Under the pieces are notes generated by a model. The model had not been told where the DNA came from. It was given only the letters and a program-made list of their open reading frames with translations, and searched no databases. From the NCBI GenBank assembly GCA_940337035.1, contig CALNHX010005264.1, positions 1-64,000 on the forward strand: a DNA stretch of 64,000 bases. Reading direction: 5' to 3'. Below are positions 44,857-56,500 of the stretch, in pieces; position 1 is the stretch's first letter; every line of letters starts with the position of its first letter. The DNA is from Agriotes lineatus. Lineage: Eukaryota > Arthropoda > Insecta > Coleoptera > Elateridae. The translations under genes and the position numbers were made by a program.

Positions 44857-46203
44857 TTAATATCGTTTATAATCTACAAATGTACGTTATCATCTCATCA
44901 GATACTACAATTACTTAAAAAATAATAGAACATTCATTCTATACGCGAACAACTGAAAATCAACCAAAAAAAATTCCGTTACGATTTTTGTCTGGCTATA
45001 CTGTATATAAAAACTCGGGGGGTCGCAAAAGATTATCTTTCCGAACTTCAATCATTTACACGTTAATGTAGAAGCGATATTGCGGCTTAGCTCGATAGGT
45101 TTGACGAGGGTTACTTCTTGCTAAACGTTGTTCTTTATGCCCAGCTAAGCATTGCCCTGTTTTTGAATTGACATGCGTCAGACTATATTTTTCTTATGAA
45201 GTTTCCGGGGTCGCCCAATTTTCCTTTTTTATGTTTTCAGTGTTCCGTTCGGTTTGTGCGATGTTAAACAATTAATGCATAAAAAATGTGGCGGTAAAAC
45301 AATATTAATTTAGACTTTAAAAAAGTGACACAGCAGTTATCATGCTACAAGTGATATAGAGATCATATTGGTCCTGATTGCTAACAAATAATAACAGAAA
45401 ATATAACAATTAAGAATTTTGTGTTCTGGTAAGCAGTCAGTACCCGTTTGTTAGAATTTCCGTTAATATTGGAAGGAAGTATAAAATCACAATATTTCTT
45501 ACGATCTGTTTTTATTAAACATTTCTACAGCATGTGGTCGTCTATGACCATAGATTAACTTTAAAATATCTATAAAATACTTACATAGTTCCGTGGCTTC
45601 GGACACTTCATATAAGGAAAGTGCGACAAATTTGCTTAATTAAAGCTGCAGAATTCATTGGAATAGTTTTACTGTACCTATTCATTTTGCCATGTAAAGT
45701 GTTAACGTAAATCCAAGAAAGGAATGTTACAGAATTCCGATTTAACTAGTTCTGTGGCGAGGAAGGCATTCGAAATAAAGCAAAAACAGCGATTCCCTCT
45801 TTTCCAGCATAATTATAAAATTGCAGGCATTATATAATGCGCCGGATTAATGAATCTATAAATAATCGTTGCAAATAAATGTATCCTGCGAGCGAATTAA
45901 ACGCTTGAAAAACAACACGAGCAAAAAACTGGAACTTGATTTAAACGGCTAGATTATTGCATTTGCCAATAAAACGCGTGTAAACTTAGTGCCTTCTTTA
46001 TTCCGTCTGATTTTATAGGTGAATTGTTCACTCTCACATGCTCTCCAGGAAATTGCAGGCAAATTTATTACATTCCCAGCAGCTGCGACATTATTTAAAT
46101 CTGCCGAGTTTTCCTTACTTGGGGCAAAGTAGCATCGTTCGACCGCTTAATAACACCGACAGCTATTCAGTATGCATCATATAATTATTAACATTCTTTA
46201 CAG
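44857..46203 (+). other. Presumed Sulf1 intron, upstream part
   Basis: No second Sulf1 exon or mobile element was recognised in this 1.3 kb, which ends in a pyrimidine-rich acceptor at 46190-46203. Presumed intron because the exon that follows begins in phase 1. Confidence 0.55.
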
Positions 46204-46355
46204 GATACTTTGGAAAGTATTTAAACAAATATAACGGATCGTATATTCCTCCTGGTTGGCGGGAATGGGGTGGATTAATAATGAATTCCAAGTATTACAA
46301 CTATTCCATCAACATGAATGGCAAAAAGATCAAGCATGGCTTCGATTATCAAAAG
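46204..46355 (+). CDS. Sulf1: Internal exon of extracellular sulfatase Sulf1
   Basis: The 152-bp exon starts after AACATTCTTTACAG and ends before GTAAGC. It encodes a partial codon plus 50 residues, including [19 protein letters not shown], then [16 protein letters not shown] and [10 protein letters not shown]. This matches the N-terminal sulfatase domain of Sulf endosulfatases (vertebrate SULF1/2 have [19 protein letters not shown]) and is especially close to the insect sequence. These secreted enzymes remove 6-O-sulfate from heparan sulfate chains and tune Wnt, Hedgehog and FGF signalling. The exon begins in phase 1 (completing a Gly codon after R-T) and ends in phase 0. Two N-glycosylation sequons (NGS, NYS) are present. 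The formylglycine Cys lies in an earlier exon, not seen here. The exon is intact. Confidence 0.93.
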
Positions 46356-46859
46356 GTAAGCATAGTTTTTGACTTTTGTTATGATCAAATTTGCAGTGAT
46401 GTTTTGTATATTGACAATTTTAGAAATTCAAAATTAATGTTTATATTTATCTATCTGGGTATTTCGCAAGCTTAAAAAGTCAGATATTAGTATATTTATA
46501 TTATAGATACCGATAAATGTATTTCCGTTATCAATGCAACAAAATGTTAGAGATTACCGTAATACTAACATTACAAGAATTCATAAATCTAATACCGGAA
46601 AATTTTAAGCGAAACAAAAAAAATACGCAGGATGTATAAAAACTCAATTTAATGGCTTCTGTGGAAAATATTGAAAAGTTATACATTTTGACTAACACAT
46701 AATTTTTCACAAAATAAGCAATTGAGAATTCGTAAAAGATGTTTCGTAACTGCTGACGTGTGACTTTTCTACTGTATAAAATAATAAATAAATAGCTCTG
46801 GGAGGCAACAAAGAATTAGATTTTTTATGAAAACCACGTTACCTATTTACCCTACTCAA
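46356..46859 (+). other. Presumed Sulf1 intron, downstream part
   Basis: Starts with the donor GTAAGC at 46356 and contains no further exon. A frame continuing the exon runs only to the stop at 46473. The next Sulf1 residues (beginning D-Y-Y in relatives) were not found anywhere to the right end. Confidence 0.55.
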
Positions 46860-47633
46860 CAGTTAAAGTGGAACGCCCATTTTTTTTCTCTTTAATGAGC
46901 AACAAATGTAAAGTATTGGTCCCAAAATTTCATTTTAAGTAATATAATTTGTTTCTAATCCTATTAATACAACACAAAGTACGCAACAGAAAAGAAAACA
47001 AAAAAATGTCAACGAAATTGAATTAACATAAAAAAATCTAGCAATTTCCAGTCATAAAACAGAAAAAATCTGCATCGACAAAGCTAAATTTTAACACTAG
47101 TATTTAGTTCGACCTCCTTTAGCAGTAACCACTGCTTAGCATCGTCTTCGTATGCTAAGAATAAAATGGTACATGAATTACTGCGGGATTCTTTGTCATT
47201 CTTCCCTTAGAGCATTTGTAAGCAGCTCGTCATTTTCAATACGGCCTTGTCGATCTCTAAATCGAATTTTTAACCTATCCCAAACATGCTCAATTGGATT
47301 GAGTTCAGGAGAATTTGCTAGCTTCGTTCAATAGCATTAAGTTTAAGTGCTGCATTCACTATACGGCCACAGTTTGGAGTAGCATTATCACCCATTAAAA
47401 AAAGATTAGGGTCAAATCTTTGGGCAAATGGTACAATTATCGCTAGTATAATTACGTCTCTGTACGTATGTGCTCTAATTGCTGCGTTAATTAATACCAG
47501 TAAATCGGTGCACTGTTGTGCAGTGTAACAAACCCATTCGCCAGGTCTCGCCACGTCCATCTGAGGCGAGTACAAAATTTTTTTATTCATCTGTAAATGA
47601 CATCTGTTCGAATCAGAGTCTCCCCAATTCATA
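46860..47633 (-). pseudogene. Tc1-like transposase relic
   Basis: On the reverse strand the 109-codon frame (47647 to 47318) contains YRDVIILAIIVPFAQRF and NLFLMGDNATPNCGRIV, the second catalytic Asp box (D-N-A-R-P-H in active Tc1 elements). After a frame change comes SPELNPIEHVWDRLK (about 47314-47270) with the catalytic Glu context. The + strand 46860 begins CAGTTAAAGTGGAACGCCCA, a plausible terminal inverted repeat. The N-terminal part is split off by a mariner insertion at 47634; EHMNW-like codons continue at about 49246-49262. Inactive. Confidence 0.75.
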
Positions 47634-49243
47634 CCAGGTGTGTCCAAAAAGTTCGGCGAATGGTATCAAAGAACAAAGAAAATAAAAGATATAAAGAAAT
47701 TGCCTCTATCGGCCTCGAAAATAATTGCCTTGCACCACAACACACTTTTGACAACGTTCATAAAGTATCTGGAAACAGGCAGCAACGTCATTATCTTTAG
47801 GAGTCGACCGCAGGATCGCTGTCACACGTTCTTGGATGGCCAACACGTCCTCAAAACACGCACCTTTCATGGCCGTCTTGAGATGGGAAAACAGAAATTA
47901 GTCCGCATGCGCGAGATCAGTGGAGTACGGTGTATGTTCGAGAACAGTTACACCATGCTGAGCTAAGAATTGCCGCACTTGAATCACACAATCTGCAGGC
48001 GCATTGTCGTGCAGCAACTTCCACTGTCCAGCCATCTGCGTCTCCTTCACTGTTCTCCCCTATTTCTAGCAGAACTTCATGTTAACGCGTTGCTCCATTG
48101 CACTGTGACAGTACGTTTCACACTAATGACGTTAGACCGCCAGCATCTGATCAACCTTGGCTGCCAGCTGCACTCCGCAGTACATGGCACTTTTAAATAT
48201 ACAGTGTGTATAATGTAAGACTACATTGACAACTTTATTTTAGCATTAATCAATTTACCCATGCTAGTAACAATTGTCGGTTCTGAAATTACAATGAAAT
48301 CATCCAGTTCCAATTAGTTTCTATAGTCACTGTGTTGTTATTTTGTTTACAAACATCATGGCAACATTAAGTAAATGCCCCATATCTAATTTTGTACAAT
48401 TCAATCATGCACAGTCTCACATTATTCTCACTGTATACGAGTATACACAGTCGCTAAAAAGTATGGATACCGTTAAATATTATGAAAACTGTTTATCAAA
48501 ATTTGTTGAACTTTAGTATATATGGTTAAAAGTAATTTCTGTCTTCATTTGTTCTGGGGATATAAGGCTAACTTGATTTTTTTAAATGGTACGAAGGATC
48601 AAATTTAATATTTTTGAAACGAGTATTTTTCTTCTAAATTCGGTAATGTAACACAAGCACATCTTATTTTTTTTAATCGAAACTTTAAAAACAAATAACC
48701 AACTAATAAAATGTGGGTGGATTTTATTAAAAACGGTCACTGCTTGAGCACAACTTCATCTTCTATTGCCATATCCAACCATCATCAGGATTTCTATACG
48801 CTCAGTTTCACTTAAACTGATTATTGCACAAAACTTAAATTTTTGGCTAATATGCAAGTGACAGATTGCGAATAACAGCATTTTCAAAGCTAATTTTGAA
48901 TAGTTTAAAATCGTCTGATAAAAATAAAGGTGGACATGTGTTACATTACTAAATTCAGAAAAAAAATCTTTTTTCAAAAATATTAAATTTTGCTCCCCCC
49001 TCCCCAGTACCATTTAAAAAAAATCAAGTTGGCCTTGTATCTTCAAAATAAAGGATGGTAGAAAATTGAAAAATTATCTCAGATGATATAATTTAAACAC
49101 TTCTGTGTGCCAAATTTCAACGACCTCTGCTAAACCGTTCTAAAAATATTTAGCTGTATTCATACTTTTTAGCGACATAACAATGCACGCGCACATCTGG
49201 CCCATTTCCGTTAAAGATGTCGGAACTTTTTAGACACACCTCG
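47634..49243 (-). mobile_element. Mariner element with internally deleted transposase
   Basis: Terminal inverted repeats CCAGGTGTGTCCAAAAAGTT (47634) and, reversed from 49243, CGAGGTGTGTCTAAAAAGTT, each next to TA. On the reverse strand a start MEQRVNMKFC (about 48105) passes after about 25 codons directly to GQWKLLHDNAPADCVIQVRQ, TPYSTDLAHAD and ERCQKCVVVQGNYFRG. This is the C-terminal third of a mariner transposase with the second and third catalytic Asp positions still present. The middle of the protein, including the first Asp, is deleted. The element lies inside the Tc1 relic and contains a later palindromic insertion (48448-49177). Confidence 0.8.
48448..49177. mobile_element. Palindromic element inside the mariner, 730 bp
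   Basis: The left arm from CAGTCGCTAAAAAGTATGGA and the reversed right arm from TGTCGCTAAAAAGTATGAAT align for about 230 bp or more (shared AACTTGATTTTTTTAAATGG, AATTTAATATTTTTGAAA, GTAATGTAACACA). The centre is near 48740-48880. The TA context is degraded at the borders. Non-coding. Confidence 0.8.
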
Positions 49244-49267
49244 TATGTTCCGTGCCCAATGGCGTGC

Positions 49268-49520
49268 AAAAGTACGTTTATTTTTGACAAAATCGAAAAT
49301 TTGTATCGACAAAAGTTGTTTAGAATTGAAAATTACATTCAAATATGCAATTACACCGATCTATCATGAAAAATCAGATTTTCTTATTTTTTACTAAATT
49401 TTCTACACATTGATTTTAAATATTTGAAAACGTTATAAATTACGTTTAGTTGTGAAACATTATCTCTTTATCCACTATAAACATGAAAATTTTCGATTTT
49501 GTCAAAAATAAACGTACTTT
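49268..49520. mobile_element. Short palindromic MITE
   Basis: AAAAGTACGTTTATTTTTGA and the following CAAAATCGAAAAT at 49268-49303 are mirrored almost exactly at 49486-49520. Inverted arms are about 36 bp and total length about 253 bp. It follows the Tc1 relic. Confidence 0.7.
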
Positions 49521-49744
49521 ACTCTTGAGCAAAATTCATATTTTTTGACAAACCTCGTATACGGCTTGACAAAATTGATATCTGACGGTTGCACTTTAAG
49601 TTTTGGACTATGCAGAACTTTTTATCAAGAATACCTTTTTTTCCTAAAACCAATAATAATTTTTTTCCATATGGTTCCAACTTAAGTAGGCACACTGTAT
49701 ATATACCTGGAATCAAACCGGAAAAATGTCAGAGAAATATATAC

Positions 49745-49800
49745 AGGTTACAAAAATAAAGTTTTGTTTATTTTTCATTCAACTTAGTAATAGATACAAG
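49745..49800 (-). repeat. Dispersed repeat piece (as at 43.68 kb)
   Basis: CAAAAATAAAGTTTTGTTTA followed by TTTTTCATTCAACTTAG is the reverse of the stretch at 43663-43705. Confidence 0.55.
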
Positions 49801-50540
49801 TAAGGGTTTATTCTTACCAAAAATGGGAGCCAATAGATACAGAATAACGTTTTTACGATACAAAAACGAGGCACCAATTAGCGCGTTACTAAATATAGCT
49901 GCGACATAGGAATGCGAGAAGTCAGTACTTCGTGGCGCAGGTTGAAATTGCCCAGTCCCTTACTAATTCCAAAAATGTTGTGGTCTGCACACGCGGTCCG
50001 CCTGCCGTTCGAATTCGACCACCGGTAACGTTTTTCTTTAAATGTTATTTGAAAATTTATTTAATTTATTAGAAACGTGAAGATATTTTTACTCCTAACT
50101 TAATGTGATTTTTAAAATTATTTATTGTCACAATGTCGACGAGGGAAGTTGTGGGTAAAGCCTTTTACAGCTTTTTAACAACTGTTTTCATGGTACCTAC
50201 GTACATCTTCGAAACTTTTTTGACATTGTATGCGCCATTACTATCATACGCAATTGTAAAATACGTCGAATTCAAAGTATTTTAATTCCACAGTGGAATT
50301 CAGATCTGCAAATACTACTTCTAAAGAAATGTTAAAAGAAATTGCAAATAAATTCACCCACAAGAACTAATAATATGGATGCTCGAGTTTACTCGAAACT
50401 TCAATATGAAGAGATTTTATGTTGAGATATTTTTCAACACAGTACCTACTGTCAAAATAAAACATTGTAAGCTGAGGAATTCATAAATAGAGACAAATAT
50501 CAGTTAATCTATATGAAACACATCAATGTGCTACTGTATG
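49801..50540. other. Nothing firmly recognised
   Basis: Around 49920-50030 a B-box-like GTTCGAATTCGACC and an upstream TGGCGCAGG hint at a tRNA-derived SINE, but spacing and ends are unconvincing. Confidence 0.35.
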
Positions 50541-51021
50541 CAGGGTGTAATCGTTCGAGTGTAAATAAGCATACTACGTGAATATTTCGATTCTAGGAAC
50601 ATCAGTATCATAGTTAAAATTGCTTCTGCTGCCTAAATTCTTCAGCAGACGACGTTAAACTTCCGTTAAAAAATAAATTAAATCGGGCAAATCCTATATT
50701 ATATTTGGAGGTTTTGCATTAATTTCGTCCTAAAACTACATTCCTTCTTTATTTGTAGATCATTTTAAGCTTATACCTACTTCTAAAAAAATGTTAGTAT
50801 GAAATTACAGTGGTTAGAGCATTTTCACAAGATGAGAAGAGTGTTAGCTATATAGATAGTGACTTGGTTTTTGTCGTACATTAGGTTTGTGACAGTTTTA
50901 AAACTCTTAAACTGCTTTAAATTTTAAAGGTAAAGCACAAAGCTAACAATTACAATTGTTAAGTGTTTTTGGTGAAGAATATAATAGTACACCTTCTTTA
51001 CACATAAACGATTACACCCTG
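50541..51021. mobile_element. MITE, TIR CAGGGTGTAATCGTT
   Basis: Left CAGGGTGTAATCGTTCGAGT and reversed right CAGGGTGTAATCGTTTATGT, similar over about 30 bp; 481 bp. The flanking bases TG and CA suggest a mutated TA target. Non-coding. Confidence 0.75.
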
Positions 51022-52737
51022 CACTTTATGAGCTATAACTATATTACCTTCATTTTGACAGCACATATTTATGCTTATTTCCTAACGTCAACCCTAGTTA
51101 TGTACCTCACCTATAGTTTTCCCTAAAATCTGCTTAATGGCTATGCGAATTTAAAAGGATATATGTGGTTCTATCTGCCACGCTTAACGTTGAGTTTAGG
51201 TGTAGCCGTGGGTTTGGTTTAAATTTCTCATGTTTTCCCTGCTCGAGTTGTGCGATGTGTCCTGATTTTGTTAGGGCCTTCTGCAAGCGTTATGTTGGTT
51301 AAGCTGTTCTGGCAGCTCAATATTTACCTTAGATGCCGTTAGTGATTTTTGGTTTATACATTAAGCAGTGGAAGCCTATAGCCGAATGTAATAGCCAGTG
51401 CCTCTTGTCCCATTTGGGTGAATTTATTTGCAGTCATTCCCGTACTTTATTTGTCTTATCTGGTTGTAGCTGCGCATGATATCTTGTACCGCCTTAGCTT
51501 TTTAGATATTTTCTATTGGACTTATTGTCTACTCTACTTCGCTAACATATCGCATTGCTGCCGTGAGTCCTAGCGCGGTCAGGTTATTTCGTCCCACTGT
51601 GGTGGTGCTTATCTGTTTTCTTTTGTCTTGTAATTGATGCAATTGAAGAACTTCCTAGAGCTCTCAAAAAGAGAACAAATCCATTGCGATTTTGAGGACA
51701 CCGCTTCTCTCCCTTAATATGAGGGATTTATAATTTCTTAATTGCAATATCTCCGTTATTTAACTCTATTCTACAAGTTTATTAACAAATCGTGGGTTTT
51801 TGATATCACTATAAAATTCCATTATAGAAATTTCATTCATGTGTAGACTTCATAGGATATGAAATCTATCAAAAATGTAGGTGGCGAATGAAACTTATTT
51901 AAACCCACATTTAAAAAAAATAGTTACATTAACCCTACAAACCTTTAAATGAGCGTACCTTTAGACACAGGTTATCGAAGGGTATTTTTACGTTTTGAAT
52001 TTTTGCAAATTGTATAGGTACTACATCATAGTTTTGAAACTCAACATGACATTTCCAACGATTTCCTCATTTTCGCGGCAAAATTAAATAACAGAGCTAC
52101 AGTATTAACTGTGACACAGTTTGCGTAATTTTAATAGGCAATTATAATAGAGGGGAAATGCTGTTTAACATCCTCTTTAAATATTTCTGGGAAATTAACG
52201 TAATTGTTTCATAATGAAAGTTGTGTGGAAAAGACGCACAGTTCCAGTGAATGCGGTAGGTAATAGTTATATTTAAGAAAAATCTGATACACTCACAACA
52301 AATTATTTCAGCTAATATATGTTGATGTAAAATCGTGTTGAAGATCATAAAATGTTGGGTGGAAACTTGATTGAGTTAATTAGAAGTGTCGCTTATGTCT
52401 AGTACATACAAAGCTACGAGACGTGTTAATTAATGCCAGGATTAGGGTGTCGCATAGATTCTTAGTGCTTTTTCGTAACTTAACTTTAGTAACGTTAGTT
52501 TTGAGACTCGTGTATTAGAAAGCTGTGAATAAACAAAAAAATTAAAAATTATTACTATAAAATTGTTGCAATAAAAATGGTAATAATCTAAAATATTTTA
52601 AGGATAGTAAAAGTATGTAGCTAACTGAAGAGTATAGACAAAAATGTATGCATATGCTGGTTGCTCCGAGGATTGGTCAAACAGTATCAAGAGCTAAGCA
52701 ACGATAGCAGCGACCGACACTCCGCATGGCTTCAGTA
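51022..52737. other. AT-rich, one GT-rich unresolved patch
   Basis: 51170-51660 has a T/G-biased + strand, as if an old coding or gag-like region ran antisense, but the reverse-strand peptides carry no motif I know. The remainder shows nothing. Confidence 0.4.
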
Positions 52738-52874
52738 CTCCGGCCTGACGTCAGCAGAGGTAGGTAGAACTGACAAATGCGAGTCTATTATCCGGAGTCT
52801 CGACTGAAGGTTGGAGGCGGAGTAAATTCAATCATTGGGCAATTCTAACTACCTGACCTGACGTCATGCCGGAG
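52738..52874. mobile_element. Small palindromic MITE (CTCCGGC family), copy 2
   Basis: Left CTCCGGCCTGACGTCAGCAG and reversed right CTCCGGCATGACGTCAGGTC, similar over about 42 bp; 137 bp total. Both ends contain TGACGTCA, the palindromic CRE/ATF core. Copy 1 interrupts the mariner relic at 27607-27730. Confidence 0.75.
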
Positions 52875-53639
52875 CGTTGCTCGGACAGGTGCCGGACGTA
52901 AAGTGGTAGTAAAATCGAAGCTAACCATACCTCGGAGAGCACGTTAAGGCGTCGGTCCCGGATGTTATTTCAGTGACAGTCCTTAGATTACGTCACTGCC
53001 CAACTTGAAATCTCTGACACCAGGCTCTATCACAAATCATACGATACAAAAAAATATTAGGTACGTTAAGGAATTCAATATTATTGATACCTTCCTTGAA
53101 AATACCGCATTAGCCCTTTAAGATATGCAGTGTTTTTAAGGAACAGTAAGAGACTGTAAAAACAATATGTAAAATACAACATGTGTACGTAGGTGTGAAT
53201 TTTAAATTGGAATAAGGTATTTTAAAAGCAGCTACGCGCAATAGCTTAAATTTTAGTATACCAATTTATAGCTTTGTATTTTTTCTTTTTTTTACTTTCC
53301 TCGTTTAAAACACAACGTATTGTAATAGCGAAGAAATCACCTTCTGAGATTTCTTCAGATCTTTACTTTTCAGGGTCCCTAGAGGACGAAAAACCTGTTT
53401 TCTCAATTCCGTCTGTTGGCGGTATAGCTCAAAAACTATGTGTTGGAGGAAGACAATATTTTGCATGCTGATAGTATGTCTACCTGGCTCAAAACCCACA
53501 GAATTTCGATCAAATATATATAGGATGCGTACCTTGAAAAATAAAATGTTGCCTATTTATGCTGTAAATCGAGAACTATTGTTTTGCACATAGCTTAGGT
53601 TTTTACCTTTGACAAAAATGGGCATATTTTGACCAGCCA
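52875..53639. other. Nothing recognised apart from the dispersed repeat
   Basis: Contains the 53283-53475 repeat piece; otherwise no feature. Confidence 0.45.
53283..53475 (-). repeat. Dispersed repeat piece (as at 43.78-43.98 kb)
   Basis: Reverse of the module in the 1.4-kb palindromic element: TTTACTTTCCTCG, GGGTCCCTAGAGGACGAAAA, CTGTTTTCTCAATTCCGTCT, GGCGGTATAGCTCAAAAACT. About 80-85 percent identity by eye. Confidence 0.65.
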
Positions 53640-55560
53640 TTGTCACGGTATAAAACTGTTTTACGACACCTCGGGGTACGAGAGTGCCACAGAACTAATC
53701 ACGTCCGGGAACTGTCACCACTTGCCTTAGAATTCTCGAGAACAGACTAATAGCCACGGCTGAATATGCTCAGGGAGATGGGCGTGATTCTACGAACAGG
53801 ACGCGGCAGGGACAAGTGTGACGACATATAGAGCGTGTTGAAAAATAATAGGGAGCCACGGGTTTCGGGGTTAAGCCCACGTCTGATAGAAACCCGAAAG
53901 CCAAACGGGGTTGGGTATGTGTGTAGCCTTGAGGCTCCCCGAAGGCGGCAGCTGGAGCCTTTGAACCTACCTTGACGCTCACAAAATTCGTCCAAGATCC
54001 GCTTTACACCAATCATACACCAGTCGCCATTCGGGTGACGACACTACAAATTGCTTAAACTGAGACACAGCATTTAACACAAAGAAAATACAGCGGAAAC
54101 GTTTAACATATAGGTCCATTGTTCTTCAGACACGTAATGCAAAACATAGTTACACTGCAAGTTACAGAAAAGGGGGGTGCGTCTTAGCTATTGCACAAAT
54201 TGATAAGCGCCTGCAAATGGCACTGTATAATGAAATTCTTCGCACACTGCGTATCGGCAGGGTGGGTTGAAACAAACATTAGTTATTACACAAAATACTG
54301 AGCGCCTGCAAATGGCACTGTATAATGAAAGTGTACGCTCACTGTGTATTGGTAGGGTGTGTTGAAATAAACATTAGTTGTTACACAAAATACTGATCGC
54401 TTGCAAATAGCACTGTATAATGAAAGTCTACGCACACTGCGTATCTGCAGGGTGTGTCGAAGTAAACATTAATTATCACACAAAATAATAAGCCTACGAA
54501 ACTGAGGGAAAAATGAGCTCGAAGCTTCGGCGTCGGCGTCGGCGTTGGTGATGTCCCGCAGTTTCCTCTCTAGGAGCAACGATGCAACCGGAATTAACGG
54601 CAAAGTACGCCGGATCACATGTGGAATTAACCAGGGATTTGATCGCCCTCCATTTGATCACCCACAACAGGGGTTATATCGGCCCACGGCTCATTTAAGA
54701 AGGAGAAGCGCCTGGATTTCGACGGGACACGCACAAACAACTATCACACACGGTTCTGCGACCAACTCGCTCGAAGTCTGGGAACCCACTCAAAATAATG
54801 CGAACTCACTGTTTGAAACGTAATCTAACAGAAGGCCGCCTGCCCTCACGGCACAAGCCGCAGGGGGGCTGCGAAAAACCACACTCTAAGAACTGATTGC
54901 AGTTACACCCAAGCTTCGTGACCGAATGCCGCTGGGGCACCCTGCAGCCAAGAAGAGACGGGAAGGGGCTGCTCGTTCGCGCCAAAACACCAGTCCATCG
55001 ATAATCAACTGTGCACCAGCCAGACGAAAGCGAGATAAAAACATTCATTCTCTCTATCGCACCCATGGCCGTTGTTTGTTAAATTCATGCCAGAAACACG
55101 CCTAAAAGCAAGTCGTAAACGGATCGATAATATATAACAACGGATAACTTCAGCGCGCCAACAGAGCGAAAACCGAGAAACACCAAATAAGTGCATTTCA
55201 GACCGTCGACTGTAAGAGAATAAGTCGGGATGCTTAAATTCAAGCGGAATAATACGAAAAACCCATATAGAAGTGGAGTCGTGATTTAGAAAATAGTCTA
55301 ATTAGCCGTACGTTCGTACAATTTAAAAATGTCCTGACAACATACAGGATCCACATTTTGCCTGAGTCCTATTATAAGCGAGATTCCGTGGTTCACAGTT
55401 AGAGCACCGGTGATCCTCTGCGGTCTAGGTCGAGGGAAAGTTCGTGTAAACCCCTTTACAGATTTTTGTGCACTATAATTATACCTTCCATTAGCGGAGT
55501 TGTGGATTTGATCCTTCTGTATTTGTAACATCTGTACACTTGCTCAAGATTTGAAGAAGA
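53640..55560. other. Unidentified GC-richer block, probably a mobile element
   Basis: About 1.9 kb clearly richer in G+C than its flanks, with many short overlapping frames on both strands (60-92 codons) but no motif I can assign. It contains a 95-bp tandem repeat (54194-54490), a common feature of retrotransposon untranslated regions. The start TGTCACGGTATAAAACTG (53641) could be an LTR beginning, but no second LTR or matching end was found. Confidence 0.4.
54194..54490. repeat. Tandem repeat, 95-bp unit, 3.1 copies
   Basis: Units start at 54194, 54289, 54384 and a partial one at 54479, exactly 95 bp apart. Each contains TGCAAAT.GCACTGTATAAT, GCACACTGCGTAT-like and GCAGGGTG.GT..AA..AAACATTA. 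About 85-90 percent identical. Confidence 0.9.
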
Positions 55561-56254
55561 TGTAAAGATTAGACAAAATTAATGTATGTAGTCTCTGTAT
55601 TTAAAAAAGTATATTTTTTATTTTAACGATAGTGGACATACATTACATCACGGGACATGTCGATCATTGTTTGGTTTTTGTTTATTTTTTCCAAGCTCTT
55701 TTAAGAGCCGAAGAAAATTAAAGTTATAGGTGGCAATCCATTGATTTTACTATAACATACCATGGTGATGAACTATTAAAGTTTCTAGAATGGTCGGGCC
55801 AATATTTGAAGAAATTATGAAAATAATCGACGATACGTTGTAAACATTTGCTTCAAGCTACAAGCGTGTAAATGTGTAGGCTATTAAAATTTCTTTACCT
55901 TATATATTGCAATGGATGTGTATGTATAATTTTTATTTACTTCAAGTATCGAAACTTTTTATTTTATTATAATTTTAACTTGAATTATACTTCAAAATAC
56001 ATGAGTACTTTATTCTCAGGATGTGGTTCGCCAAAATCTAGTTAGTTGTTTGTTATTTTTATTTTCTAATATTGAATTATTTTATGCAAGACGCTTGCTG
56101 TCAAATATTATACAAATATAGCGTTCAATGACACTTTTTAATTAATGACAGAACAAATTTCCTCACAAATCTTTTATGATTCAACCAATGTTATGATATG
56201 TAAGTCAATTCAATAATATTATAAATAACCTTTTTTAACTGTCTTTTATTTTAG
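55561..56254. other. AT-rich, nothing recognised
   Basis: No feature before the pyrimidine-rich stretch ending at 56254. Confidence 0.5.
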
Positions 56255-56500
56255 ATAACCCCAGAAAATACTTGCCTTCACCCACCTGAGTTCCTTATCC
56301 AGCAAACCAGCTTCAACTCACCCAGATACACCTCTCTCTTGTATCCAAACTGCTATACACCTCTGTCACAAAACACTGACCACCAATCAGACCGTCCTTC
56401 ACTTGCTGTAACCCCGAAACTAGCAGACCATCACTCCCTCTCGAACTCCAACCAAGCTGTCAGTACTAGAACCTTCCTGTATCCAAATCTTTCCTGGTGA
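56255..56500 (+). CDS. Candidate exon of an unidentified gene
   Basis: After a good acceptor (TTTTTTAACTGTCTTTTATTTTAG) one frame stays open for 81 codons and ends in TGG TGA. It has no Met, so it could only be translated by splicing. The peptide is rich in Ser, Thr, Pro, Asn and Leu (start ITPENTCLHPPEFLIQ, with LLYPNCYTPLSQ and near its end FLYPNLSW), resembling the disordered tail of a regulatory protein, but I recognise no family. A donor-like CTG-GTGAGT at 56496-56502 overlaps the stop. It could thus be an internal exon (56255-56496) or a terminal exon with an untranslated C-rich tail and AATAAA at about 56967. The whole 56255-56760 stretch is strongly C-biased on this strand, which could also explain the open frame by chance. 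Confidence 0.3.
   Translation: MTPENTCLHPPEFLIQQTSFNSPRYTSLLYPNCYTPLSQNTDHQSDRPSLAVTPKLADHHSLSNSNQAVSTRTFLYPNLSW

Noticed and set aside
53641..55560. LTR retrotransposon starting TGTCACGG
   Set aside because: No second LTR, primer-binding site or pol motif was found.
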